A stretch of 64,000 nucleotides of DNA, taken from positions 4,317,918-4,381,917 of the forward strand of contig CP071065.1 of NCBI GenBank assembly GCA_017164015.1, written 5' to 3'. This document shows, one piece after another, positions 46,201 through 54,205 of this stretch; position 1 is the first letter of the stretch, and every line of letters begins with the position of its first letter. The notes beneath the pieces are model-generated. The model was not told the origin of the DNA, ran no database searches, and saw only the letters and a program-made list of their open reading frames with translations. The stretch comes from Nostoc sp. UHCC 0702 (GTDB taxonomy: Bacteria; Cyanobacteriota; Cyanobacteriia; Cyanobacteriales; Nostocaceae). A program made the translations under genes and the position numbers.

Positions 46201-46232
46201 AAGCGTTAAAGCAACAGTTGGGGTTGAGTTGA
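43221..46232 (+). CDS. NACHT STAND NTPase with C-terminal pentapeptide repeats
   Basis: The product of about 1003 residues has an N-terminal helical effector-like region (about 1-250), a NACHT domain with Walker A GGPGRGKS (about 307-314) and Walker B FLFILDGFDELR (about 375-386), a helical region ending in HKSFCEFLCAERI (about 637), the conserved domain shared with the previous gene (about 650-810), and pentapeptide repeats (about 813-970). NACHT proteins with repeat sensors act as signal-triggered switches, several in phage defence. The start at ATG 43221 is preferred to TTG 43203. Confidence 0.88.
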   Translation: MHKRLSEISNLLITPLKTVLSTEKVEKVAELGNAFAELAKTLQEQGKNISFLKPLIEQSGSLLGVLCSPEVQVISAGLPFVPFAIALLKYYREKHQTEPTLEVCVAIIAQAAYLESCQEILSLYSFINWNNNADITQALNKLNDVELDYQAASNVIACFHKSELAKAFNTVLSARLEAAKIPSAVIDILTQRIAWNTHRYILKAWIESGNAFPQVIQPSFGEWQQEQQKFNSIDDYLTNHIAKKPLDQVFDESFSFKDIYVPLKARKVDKNGKLDTQSTPFILENWAKKILLDNNPDTQRQVIFIQGGPGRGKSVFCRMFADWVRQYLHPWWTPILIRLRDIQEFQPSLAETLRSRVKADFAESDDGWLTDVNTRFLFILDGFDELRIERSNNQSIERFLRQVGSFQNDAQESAAMQHRVLITGRQMALHGIDRLPENLERVEIAEMDAELQNQWFAKWYQQFSTNKTTGFKEFLQKNKSCPEQVKELAKEPLLLYMLTAMHRDDKLDISKLEQATGTDAKILVYEQALDWVLTKQRSDPRHRNLNEELTRQNSDTLRRILAEAAVCVVQSGGESASMQMIKARLDQDDAAKEFIAEAEKELGETALKTALAAFYLKSNDSGGVEFFHKSFCEFLCAERIKQSLEEWTEPGKRGKAFNVDDDKLHWEIYDLFGYGGLTWEILEYLMSLLVKSNEFRPVELFKRLENFYVCWCDGEFIDAPPENFPQKKMRLLQEKGIKRGQRQVDIYAGLNVMILLLELHRYGQEQSDEIKKQMTFYPSGQPEGNWRTVQLLPIIHYSDCIQLETFNNVVGQFLSGAKLSRAYLTGADLRYADLSGADLSYADLSGAYLSEADFNGANLSGAYLNVADLSSADLSSANLSSAKLSYADLRSANLNEVDLSGADLSGANLSGADLSGADLSGADLTGVDLSGAYLSGTNFNRANFSRANLSDANASDANLNSTDLSDGFFGDIQWDEYTNWENVQGLDTATNVPEALKQQLGLS

Positions 46233-46338
46233 GAGAGGGAGCGGGGGAGCTTTCAAAGCAGGGGAGCGGGGGAGAATAATTTATACTGTAATTTGGGTAA
46301 TTGGTTTTAAGGCGGGGTTCCAATTTTCAGTGATGAGT

Positions 46339-46634
46339 ATCAAAGACTCGTTCACGAGTATCAAAGACTCGTCCACGAGTATCAAAGACTCGTTCACGAG
46401 TATCAAAGACTCGTCCACGAGTATCAAAGACTCACGCGCGAATATCAAAGACTCGTCCACGAGTATTAAAGACTCACGCGCGAATATCAAAGACTCGTCC
46501 ACGAGTATTAAAGACTCATGCGCGAATATCAAAGACTCTCGCGTGAATATCAAAGACTCTCGCATGAATATCAAAGACTCTCGTGCGAATATCAAAGACT
46601 CTCGCGCGAATATCAAAGACTCTCGCGCGAATTA
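46339..46634. repeat. 21-bp minisatellite, 14 units
   Basis: Fourteen tandem 21-bp units with core ATCAAAGACTC. Early units contain CGAGT-ATCAAAG-ACTCG, a 5-bp stem with 7-base loop, and ACTCG-TCCA-CGAGT between units; later units change to CTCGCGCGAAT. As 21 is divisible by 3, both strands stay open (SIKDSST-type heptapeptides), but no start signal supports translation. Confidence 0.92.
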
Positions 46635-46654
46635 AAGCTTGGTGCAAGATACTG

Positions 46655-46818
46655 TGGCGATTAGAAATCGCGTCTATACAAACAAAGTCCGCCTACGCGG
46701 AAAGCGTGCAAATAGAGGATTTCAACCCGCGCAGGCGGGTTTTGCCTGTGTAGCCGCGACTTCCAGTCGCTATATTATATGCCGATGCGTTACGGCGTTA
46801 AGGCTAACGCACCCTACA
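46655..46818. repeat. Nostocales-type dispersed palindromic repeat
   Basis: The block contains GATTAGAAATCGCGTCTATA, GTCCGCCTACGCGGA, the hairpin AACCCGCGCAGGCGGGTTTT (46724-46743) and CGCGACTTCCAGTCGC. This mix is common in intergenic DNA of Nostoc-like genomes. The hairpin with T-run could terminate transcription after the NACHT gene. Confidence 0.6.
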
Positions 46819-46824
46819 GTAGAT

Positions 46825-47418
46825 TTATTTAAAAAACAATTCTCGAATGCCGGTGCTGCCAATTTCCACTGCTAGGGCTGCTAAGATAAAACCCAAAAGC
46901 TGAGTTACAATCACCTCACCTTCTGCACCAATCCAATTTTGGATATAATTTGCCAAACGCAAAATTAACCAAGAGGCAAACATTGCCCCTACAATACCCA
47001 GTACTACACCAAGATGGGGATTTTGCGATTTTGACATTAATAGCATCACCGTTGTCAGGGTACCCGGCCCTGCTAGCAACGGCAAAGCCAACGGCGTAAT
47101 TGCCACATCGCGTCCTTCCTCAATAATCGGTGTATCTAATTGTCCGCGCAGCATTTGTAAAGAAATTAGCAGCAATAACAATCCGCCAGCTATCCGTAAA
47201 GATGCCATACTGATTTCTAAATAATTTAAGATTATTTGACCAGTAAAAGCAAATAGTAGTAAGACTGCGATCGCTACGATAATAGCTTTATCTATGACTT
47301 TGTTTCTTTCCTCTGGCATCATGCCTTTAGTCAAAATCAAAACTATGGGTATATTACCTACAGCATCCGCTAGCACAAATACTGCAATAAAGGTTTGAAT
47401 GAGAATGGAGGTATCCAC
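46825..47418 (-). CDS. MarC family integral membrane protein
   Basis: The 197-residue protein has six hydrophobic segments. FVLADAVGNIPIVLIL at the N-terminus and TPLALPLLAGPGTLTTVMLL near the middle are the MarC/UPF0056 signatures. The biological role is unknown; the early link to multiple antibiotic resistance was not confirmed. The start is GTG at 47418. Confidence 0.93.
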   Translation of the reverse strand: MDTSILIQTFIAVFVLADAVGNIPIVLILTKGMMPEERNKVIDKAIIVAIAVLLLFAFTGQIILNYLEISMASLRIAGGLLLLLISLQMLRGQLDTPIIEEGRDVAITPLALPLLAGPGTLTTVMLLMSKSQNPHLGVVLGIVGAMFASWLILRLANYIQNWIGAEGEVIVTQLLGFILAALAVEIGSTGIRELFFK

Positions 47419-47507
47419 AAGGCAAAACAGTTAAGTAAATTTATTAAGGTTTCATAACAACCTAACCAGACTCTTGTTAACTTTTCCACAACCCGTAGGA
47501 AGATTGA

Positions 47508-47660
47508 GTTGGGAGATGGGAGATGGGGAGATGGGGAGATGGGGAGATGGGGAGATGGGGAGCAGGGGAGATGGGGAGCAGGGGAGATGGGGAGCAGGGG
47601 AGATGGGGAGATGAGGAGCAAGGTAAGAATAACAACTGACAACTGACAACTGACAACTAA
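47508..47660. repeat. GGGGAGAT and CAACTGA tandem repeats
   Basis: About ten GGGGAGAT/GGGGAGCA units (47513-47617) are followed by the CAACTGA heptamers (47633-47658) seen before ispH. The spacer 47419-47734 has no gene. Confidence 0.88.
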
Positions 47661-47734
47661 CTCCGCTCCTCAGCACTATTTTGGGTATATTTGAAAATCT
47701 ACCTCGCAAAAATCTACTGTTTTTTGTTGAATCT

Positions 47735-48550
47735 ATGAAGTCTTATTTAGCAGCCGCTATTCAAATGACCAGTGTGCCCGACCTGCATGAAAATTTGGCA
47801 CAAGCAGAAGAATTAATTGATCTTGCTGTGCGTCAAGGTGCTGAATTGGTGGGTTTACCGGAAAACTTTTCTTTTATGGGAGAAGAAAAAGATAAACTAA
47901 GTCAGGCACAAGCGATCGCCAGTGAATCTGAAACATTTCTCAAAAAAATGGCCCAGCGCTTCCAAGTTACTATCCTGGGCGGCAGTTTCCCACTTCCAGT
48001 AGAAAATACAGGTAAAGCTTATAACACTACAATACTCATCAACCCTAATGGTGAAGAACTCGCCCGCTACTATAAAGTACACCTGTTTGATGTGAATGTA
48101 CCTGATGGCAATACATATCGAGAATCTAGTACTGTTGTAGCTGGTAAGGAATTACCCCCCGTTTATTTGTCAGAAAACTTCGGCAACATAGGGCTTTCTG
48201 TTTGCTATGATGTCCGCTTCCCCGAATTGTACCGCCATCTCGCACACAAAGGAACCGATATCATATTTGTGCCTGCTGCCTTCACTGCTTTTACTGGCAA
48301 AGACCACTGGCAAGTATTACTACAAGCAAGAGCCATTGAAAATACTGCCTATGTAATTGCTCCTGCTCAAACCGGCAACAATTACGGTCGCCGTCTCACC
48401 CACGGACACGCTGTAATTATTGACCCTTGGGGAGTAATTTTAGCCGATGCTGGTGAAAAACCAGGAATTGCGATCGCAGAAATCAACCCTTCGCGCCTAG
48501 AACAAGTTCGTCGTCAAATGCCTTCCTTGCAACATAGGGTATTTGGTTGA
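47735..48550 (+). CDS. carbon-nitrogen hydrolase, Nit1/Nit2 type
   Basis: The 271-residue protein has the nitrilase-superfamily triad: Glu in LVGLPENFSF (about 43), Lys in YYKVHLFDV (about 114) and Cys in SVCYDVRFPELYR (about 156). NAYVIAPAQ-type and GHAVIIDPWG segments follow. Closest to the Nit branch that hydrolyses deaminated glutathione. The start at 47735 (MKSYLAAAIQM) fits the family; the longer frame adds 18 unlikely residues. Confidence 0.92.
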   Translation: MKSYLAAAIQMTSVPDLHENLAQAEELIDLAVRQGAELVGLPENFSFMGEEKDKLSQAQAIASESETFLKKMAQRFQVTILGGSFPLPVENTGKAYNTTILINPNGEELARYYKVHLFDVNVPDGNTYRESSTVVAGKELPPVYLSENFGNIGLSVCYDVRFPELYRHLAHKGTDIIFVPAAFTAFTGKDHWQVLLQARAIENTAYVIAPAQTGNNYGRRLTHGHAVIIDPWGVILADAGEKPGIAIAEINPSRLEQVRRQMPSLQHRVFG

Positions 48551-48745
48551 GTTAGTTGTTAGTTGTTAGTTGTCAGCGATGCACTGAGCGTGGTCGTTGT
48601 GTTGTCAGTTGTCAGTTGTCAGCGATGCACTGAGCGTGGTCGTTGTGTTGTCAATTGTTAGTTGTCAGTTGCTAGCAAGTAGGGGGCAGGAGTGAAGAAT
48701 TATTTCCCCTGCTCCCCTGCTCCCCTGCCCCCCTGCTCCCCTGCA
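48548..48745. repeat. GTTAGTT/GTCAGTT heptamers and a direct repeat
   Basis: Heptamers of the reverse CAACTGA type surround two exact copies of a 30-base segment beginning CAGCGATGCACTGAGCGTGG (at about 48575 and 48621). A CCCCTGCTC array follows (48711-48745). Confidence 0.85.
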
Positions 48746-48751
48746 CCCTCA

Positions 48752-49384
48752 CTATCCCTTTTCCAATGTTTCCAATAAACTCTTCAACAGCAAATAGGAC
48801 GAAGTAGCGCCTGGGTCTTGATGTCCTACACTCCGTTCCCCCAGGTAACTAGCTCGTCCTTTTTTTGCCAACATTGGGGTAGTATCCTGCAACCCTTGGT
48901 AAGCTGCTGCTACAGCCTGTTGCATTGCTTCTGGGGTATCCATATTTTCAGCTAACGCTTGCCCAAAAGCCACCACAGCAGGAGACAGCACATCAACCAT
49001 TGTTTTGTCTCCTAATGTAGCTCTACCACGTTGCAGCACCCCATCTAAACCTGCTTGCAGCAATTCCCCCAACTCCTGTGCAGTCAGTTCGTGCTTACCA
49101 GTCGCTACTGTACTGGCTCTCAAAAATAGAGTGCCATACAAAGGGCCACTAGCACCGCCAACACTGGAAATCAGGGTCATGCTTACCGTTTTCAAAATAC
49201 TACCAATATCCTGATCTGCAACAGTAGTTAATTGAGCGATCGCTTTTTTGAAACCACGATCCATATTAATACCGTGGTCAGCATCACCGATCGCTGCATC
49301 TAATTCTGTTAAGTATTCTTTATTAAGCTCTATTTCCGTTGCAAATGCCTGTAACCATTGCAAAACATGCTTTTTGTTTACCAT
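48752..49384 (-). CDS. dhaL: dihydroxyacetone kinase, ADP-binding subunit DhaL
   Basis: The 210-residue protein has the nucleotide-site motif AAIGDADHGINMDRG (Asp residues binding Mg, about 31-40), SSVGGASGPLYGT (about 75-87), GDKTMVD and HQDPGATSSYLL at the end. DhaL works with DhaK and either ATP or the PTS protein DhaM to phosphorylate dihydroxyacetone. Neither partner is adjacent. The start at 49384 is chosen by family length; a longer frame to 49516 looks untranslated. Confidence 0.92.
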   Translation of the reverse strand: MVNKKHVLQWLQAFATEIELNKEYLTELDAAIGDADHGINMDRGFKKAIAQLTTVADQDIGSILKTVSMTLISSVGGASGPLYGTLFLRASTVATGKHELTAQELGELLQAGLDGVLQRGRATLGDKTMVDVLSPAVVAFGQALAENMDTPEAMQQAVAAAYQGLQDTTPMLAKKGRASYLGERSVGHQDPGATSSYLLLKSLLETLEKG

Positions 49385-49577
49385 CTTTGTCTTGATTAAA
49401 CTAGCTTTTCCGTGATTACTCATATCGTAATCTTGCCAACGGTACCACCCACGAGGGGATGGGGAAAACATAGCTATTCTCGTTTGCATGACGATTGCAT
49501 CCAGGATATATAGCAATAGCCAAGGTGGTTAGGACATCAACAGATGATAAAACCTAGACACAAAAAGGCTTTTCACC

Positions 49578-49621
49578 CAGTCCCCAGTCCCCAGTCCCCA
49601 GTCCCCAGTCCCCAGTCCCCA
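49578..49621. repeat. CCCCAGT heptamer array
   Basis: Six tandem copies, the reverse complement of the GGGACTG arrays at 23.9 and 43.05 kb. They could recombine with those as inverted repeats. Confidence 0.88.
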
Positions 49622-49759
49622 GCTATATTTATCCTGTGCATCAATATATCTTGGATGTATAAGGAATCACCAATTTTTCGGGTATTATAGTTAGTATCTT
49701 GACCATCAATGCCACAAGCGAAAACCAAGCTAATAGGTATATGTTGCAAGAGGAAGATT

Positions 49760-49880
49760 TGAGTCTTGGGAACCAGGACTTCTGCCCTTAGAGGGAATGT
49801 CAGACCAATAGAACTACGGAGTTCTGGAGGCTATTCCCGATGAATTGGGAAGCCCCGTCCGTCTTACGGGGGGGTAGTTC
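49760..49880. mobile_element. possible solo IS605-type right end
   Basis: The sequence ends in a hairpin with CCCCGT/ACGGGG arms (49853-49871) followed by GTAGTTCAC, a form common at tnpB 3' ends in cyanobacteria, and is preceded by GC-rich small stems (GAACTACGGAGTTC at 49811). No transposase is present. It may be a remnant with an omega-RNA-like structure. Confidence 0.4.
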
Positions 49881-49903
49881 ACACAGTTGCATCTCAATAA
49901 TCA

Positions 49904-51994
49904 ATGGTGAACTCTACTCTTGTAGCCACATTCTATGTCAACCCTGTAACAGGTAGTGATAGTAATACCGGTTCGCGGTTGAGTCCGTTTAAAAGCCTCA
50001 CCCGTGCTTTAAAAGTCGATAAAACAACGCTGATGATTCAGCTAGGATCTGGAACTTACAGCGCGGCTAGTGGTGAAGTGTTTCCACTGGTGATCTCTGC
50101 GGGGGTGACGGTAGTGGGTAATGAAGCCAACAAAGGGGCGGGGATCGTCATTACTGGCAGTGGTGAATATCAAAGTCCTAGTTTTGGTGTGCAAAATATT
50201 ACGCTGCTGTTACTGGATGATGCTAGTCTTATGGGTGTGACTGTGACTAATCCCACAGCTAAAGGCAGTGGTGTCTGGATTGAATCGGCAAGGGCAAATG
50301 TGGCTAATAATACTTTTAGCTACTGTGGTCGGGAAGGAGTCTTTACAACTGGTAATGCTAAACCCGCAATTGTAGATAATCTGTTTGTGCAAAACGCCGC
50401 TAGCGGTTTGATGCTGGCGCGTAATAGCAAAGCAGAGGTGTTGCGGAATGTCTTTCAAAAAAATCCTTTGGGTATAGCAGTTAGTGATTTTGCGGCTCCT
50501 TTGATCGCCAACAATAAATTATCAGATAATCGCACAGCGATCGCACTTTCTCGTGATGCCCGACCTGTGCTACGTAATAATCTGATTATTCAAAACACTC
50601 AAGGCGGACTTATTGTCAATGGTAATGCCTTCCCAGATTTAGGTAGCAATCAAGACGCTGCTGGTAATATTTTTCGTGATCATGGCGAATTCGATTTATA
50701 CAACGCCACAACAGTACCGCTTGTATCGGTAGGTAATCAAATGAATCCTACGCAAGTCAAAGGACAGGTAGATTTCATTGCTGCCATAGAAAATAATCCC
50801 AAAGAAATCTCAATCAATACCAGTTTTGCTGATTTGCTTGGGCATTGGGCAACAGCTTTTGTAGAAGCGTTGGTGAGTAAGGGTGCAATTAGTGGCTTTC
50901 CTGATGGTACTTTTGCCCCAGATGCCCCCATTACCCGCGCCCAGTATGCTGCTATCATTGCAAAAACTTTTCAGTTGTCTGCAAACAATAAAGTCAATAA
51001 ATTTTCCGATGTCAAATCAGACTTTTGGGCAGCATCCGCCATCTTGAGTGCCGCTGAAAACGGCTTTGTGAGTGGCTTCCCCGATGGCACGTTTCGGCCA
51101 GGACTCAATTTAACTAAAATTCAGGCAATAGTATCTATTGTCAATGGCTTAAAGCTGAGTGATGGCAATCCGAACTTATTAACTTTGTACCGCGATCGCG
51201 TTCAAATTCCCAGTTACGCCACCAATGCTGTGGCAGTAGGTACACAAAAACAGTTAATTGTCAACTATCCCGATACTGAACAACTAGAACCATTGCGGGA
51301 TATTACTCGTGCTGAAGTAGCGGCATTAATTTATCAAGCATTAGTAATTACGAGCAAAGAAAAAGCGATCGCTTCACCATATATTGTCAATCCTGATGTT
51401 GATATCCCCTCATTTAGCGACCTCAAAGGACATTGGGCAGAAGCATTTATTCGGGCATTAGCCAACATGGGGTTAACTCATGGTTTTGCCGATGGCAACT
51501 ACCAGCCAGATAAACCCATGACTCGCGCCCAGTATGCAGCTTTAGTGGCAGCTGCCTTTAACCCCACTCCCAAACGCCCAGCACCCGATTTTATCGACGT
51601 ACCCAACGATTTTTGGGCATATCAAGCCTTACAAATCGCGGCTAGCGGCGGCTTTGTCAGTGGATTTAGCGATCGCACTTTCCGCCCCAATCAAAATGTG
51701 CAAAGGTTACAAGTGATTGTTTCTCTCGTTAACGGACTTAATTTACCAGCTGCGAATAAAAATACCGCACTCAACTACACTGATAATAGTGCCATTCCTG
51801 ACTATGCCCGTCAGGCAGTGGTGACAGCCACACAACAAAAAATCGTTGTCAACTATCCAAATCCCAAGCAGCTTGCACCTGCACGGGAAGCCACACGCGC
51901 CGAAGTAGCAGCAATGGTTTATCAAGCATTAGTTGCTATCAACCGCACAACAAATATTAATTCACCCTATATTGTTTCGACAGTCAGCAATTGA
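49904..51994 (+). CDS. DUF1565 beta-helix protein with SLH domains
   Basis: The 696-residue protein has an N-terminal DUF1565/NosD-type right-handed beta-helix (about 8-275; YVNPVTGSDSNTGSRLSPFKSL start) and then S-layer homology domains: FADLLGHWA (about 308), FSDVKSDFWA (about 370), FSDLKGHWAEAF (about 500) and FIDVPNDFWAY (about 565), in two tandem pairs. SLH domains bind cell wall polymers. No N-terminal signal peptide is visible, which is odd for a wall protein. The ATG has no strong ribosome site. Confidence 0.9.
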   Translation: MVNSTLVATFYVNPVTGSDSNTGSRLSPFKSLTRALKVDKTTLMIQLGSGTYSAASGEVFPLVISAGVTVVGNEANKGAGIVITGSGEYQSPSFGVQNITLLLLDDASLMGVTVTNPTAKGSGVWIESARANVANNTFSYCGREGVFTTGNAKPAIVDNLFVQNAASGLMLARNSKAEVLRNVFQKNPLGIAVSDFAAPLIANNKLSDNRTAIALSRDARPVLRNNLIIQNTQGGLIVNGNAFPDLGSNQDAAGNIFRDHGEFDLYNATTVPLVSVGNQMNPTQVKGQVDFIAAIENNPKEISINTSFADLLGHWATAFVEALVSKGAISGFPDGTFAPDAPITRAQYAAIIAKTFQLSANNKVNKFSDVKSDFWAASAILSAAENGFVSGFPDGTFRPGLNLTKIQAIVSIVNGLKLSDGNPNLLTLYRDRVQIPSYATNAVAVGTQKQLIVNYPDTEQLEPLRDITRAEVAALIYQALVITSKEKAIASPYIVNPDVDIPSFSDLKGHWAEAFIRALANMGLTHGFADGNYQPDKPMTRAQYAALVAAAFNPTPKRPAPDFIDVPNDFWAYQALQIAASGGFVSGFSDRTFRPNQNVQRLQVIVSLVNGLNLPAANKNTALNYTDNSAIPDYARQAVVTATQQKIVVNYPNPKQLAPAREATRAEVAAMVYQALVAINRTTNINSPYIVSTVSN

Positions 51995-52035
51995 CCAAGT
52001 AAAATGAAAAACACTCTTTATCAATCTGGAAACTC

Positions 52036-52857
52036 TTGGTAACAAATCCTATAGCTAAAAACACGCTAGGCTATAGGCGACGGGTAGAAAATTTATACTT
52101 ACTGCCAGAAGCCAATAGTCCAATGTTAACATCAGGCCCGAAAACCTCAGCTGACTTGGCAGCAGCCTTGTTAGTTCACTATAGTTTTGACCTCAGTGGG
52201 TACAGTGCCAGTGAGTTGGTTAACCGTTGGCAAAGCCAATATCCAACTCATTGGCTGCATGTTGCAGTCATTGAGGCACTGTACCAAGGTCGCTATAAAG
52301 GTATTTCGGTGCAGCAAATATTAGCGTTTTGGCAGCGGCGGGGTCAGGCTACTTATCATTTCAATATGGAATTTGAACGCCTGATTTGTAGTAAATTTCC
52401 CGAAAGCCTCACAGCATTAGCTGCACCTGTGTTACCTCCTGTCAAGAAAGAAATTATGTTTGAGAAAGTGACAAATTCTCAATCATCGCCAGTTACACCT
52501 GCTCTCCCACCTGGTAAGGTAGGCAATGAATACGGGGATCAGACTGCAACCATACAACTGAAGAATGCACAGGAGGCGAAGCGGGTAGAAAAGATTTTGG
52601 CATCTTCAACTTTGAGTACTGTTGCTTCTGGTGTGAAGCCAAAGCTCAACTCACAAGAAATCAATACCTCGCAAAACTCTCCTCAGGTCACAAAACTGTT
52701 ACCACCTGCTGCCAATCATCCTCCAATTGGGCAGTTTACCCCAGAAAAATGCGATCGCTCTGAGTTATTCACCACAAAACTCAAAGCCATATCTGGCGAA
52801 AAACCCCAACACATCTACACCGAAGAAGTTCATGAGCAAAATAGCTCACAAAGCTGA
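52036..52857 (+). CDS. hypothetical protein with helical N-domain and disordered tail
   Basis: The 273-residue protein has a conserved-looking N-terminal part (about 30-120; YSASELVNRWQSQYPTHWL and GRYKGISVQQILAFWQRRGQ) followed by a Pro/Ser/Gln-rich disordered tail. It resembles hypothetical proteins of many cyanobacteria but no function is known. The start is TTG 52036 with GGAAA close upstream; ATG 52123 is an alternative. It follows the SLH gene by 41 bases, so they may be co-transcribed. Confidence 0.7.
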   Translation: MVTNPIAKNTLGYRRRVENLYLLPEANSPMLTSGPKTSADLAAALLVHYSFDLSGYSASELVNRWQSQYPTHWLHVAVIEALYQGRYKGISVQQILAFWQRRGQATYHFNMEFERLICSKFPESLTALAAPVLPPVKKEIMFEKVTNSQSSPVTPALPPGKVGNEYGDQTATIQLKNAQEAKRVEKILASSTLSTVASGVKPKLNSQEINTSQNSPQVTKLLPPAANHPPIGQFTPEKCDRSELFTTKLKAISGEKPQHIYTEEVHEQNSSQS

Positions 52858-53003
52858 ATTTTTCAGCTTTGGGTAAATTATTTTATACCAATTTAAAAGG
52901 GACTGGGTATTGGGTTTAAAACGAAAAAATTATCAATACCTTCGCCAAAATAAGAGGGTAAAAAAATTTTGGCATTTTTGGCAAAATAACCGATACATAA
53001 GCC

Positions 53004-53738
53004 TTGAGCTTACAAGGTAGGTTAGAGGCTCAAACCCTTGATACTGCCTTAGTACGCCAAAAAAGCCTTGCGATAAATCCAGAAGGAATTTTTAGGGTTT
53101 ATTGTTTTTGCCCAACCCTAGAGGAAAGGATGTTAATACATGAAATTACCCTCGTAAATTGGCAAAGGTATTGCTGTTACGAAAAAGCTGTAGAACTCGC
53201 TCCTAATTCAGCCGCCGCCCATAGCAACTTAGGAGCTGCCTTGCTGATGCAGGGAAAGCTCAACCGAGCCGAAGTTGTTTTGCAGCAGACTTTGGAACTG
53301 AAACCAGATTTTGCGATCGCTCATTATAACTTGGCAATGGTCTTGGATTATCAGGGCAAAGTCGAAGCAGCCCTAGAAAGTTATCAGCAAGCCCAAGCCC
53401 TAGCGCCGCAAGTAGAAGAAATTTTTTACAGCTTGAACTACTTGCGCCTGAAACTATGCGATTGGGATAACTATAATGCACGGATTCAGGAATTTGTCAA
53501 CCGCCTCGAAACCCTCCTGAAAACAAAACTAGGAATCCCCCTAGCTCCCTTTATCCTCAGCGCTTTTCCTGTACCCCAAGCCCTGCATACAGATGTAGCG
53601 CGACGTATGGCACAAACCATTAATCAGTCGATGGCGCAAATCAAAGCCAGCTGCAACTTTGCACTATCAACTACTACCGCAACTCTGGTGGTAACTTTAC
53701 AGCAGTTACTGGCGTTGACAACCCCTTTGATGGCGTAG
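53004..53738 (+). pseudogene. TPR-protein fragment (SPINDLY/OGT-like), broken at the 3' end
   Basis: The frame has two TPR units (about 60-130; APNSAAAHSNLGAALLMQGK, KPDFAIAHYNLAMVLDYQGK) and then the linker LKLCDWDNYNARIQEFVNRL...LAPFILSAFPVP, which in cyanobacterial TPR glycosyltransferase-like proteins precedes the catalytic domain. At about 53655 it runs out of frame into an FG-GAP repeat region and stops at 53738. The N-terminus is also abnormal. Judged non-functional. Confidence 0.75.
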
Positions 53739-54205
53739 ATGTCGGGGATTTTAGCACACCCACCTTTGCTGACATCGATGGCGATGGCGATCAAGACGCC
53801 TTTATTGGAAACGATGATGGCACTATCAACTACTACCGCAACTCTGGTGGTAACTTTACAGCAGTTACTGGCGTTGACAACCCCTTTGATGGCGTAGATG
53901 TCGGGGATTTTAGCACACCCGCCTTTGCCGACATCGACGGCGATGGCGATCAAGATGCCTTTATTGGAAATTTGGATGGCATTATCAACTATTATCGCAA
54001 CGACAACGGTAGCTTTACCGCAGTTACTGGCGCTGACAATCCCTTGGACGGTGTGGATGTAGGGCTTTTCAGCGCCCCCAGCTTTGCTGACATCGACGGT
54101 GATGGGGATTTAGACGGTTTGATTGCTGGAGGAGACCCCTCTTCTTCAGATTTTGTCAGCACGATCAGGTTCTTCCGCAACACCACCGATCCTGTCAGCT
54201 ACTGA
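53624..54205 (+). pseudogene. FG-GAP/VCBS repeat fragment
   Basis: In the second frame, open from 53624 to TGA 54203-54205, there are three FG-GAP repeats of 53 residues (INYYRNSGGNFTAVTG, then FADIDGDGDQDAFIG). The DxDGDGDxD loops bind calcium. There is no start codon; the 5' side is joined to the TPR fragment and the 3' side to the beta-helix gene. FG-GAP repeats are usual in large extracellular cyanobacterial proteins. Confidence 0.85.
53663..54139 (+). repeat. 159-bp direct repeats coding FG-GAP units
   Basis: Unit 1 at 53663-53821 and unit 2 at 53822-53980 are nearly identical; unit 3 at 53981-54139 has diverged. The similarity suggests recent unequal recombination. Confidence 0.88.

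Noticed and set aside
46339..46634. CRISPR array
   Set aside because: Units are contiguous 21-mers without unique spacers, and no cas gene is near.
46281..46635. Heptapeptide ORFs (SIKDSST-type and IFARESL-type) on both strands
   Set aside because: They arise because a 21-bp repeat keeps frames open on both strands; no ribosome site or family supports translation.
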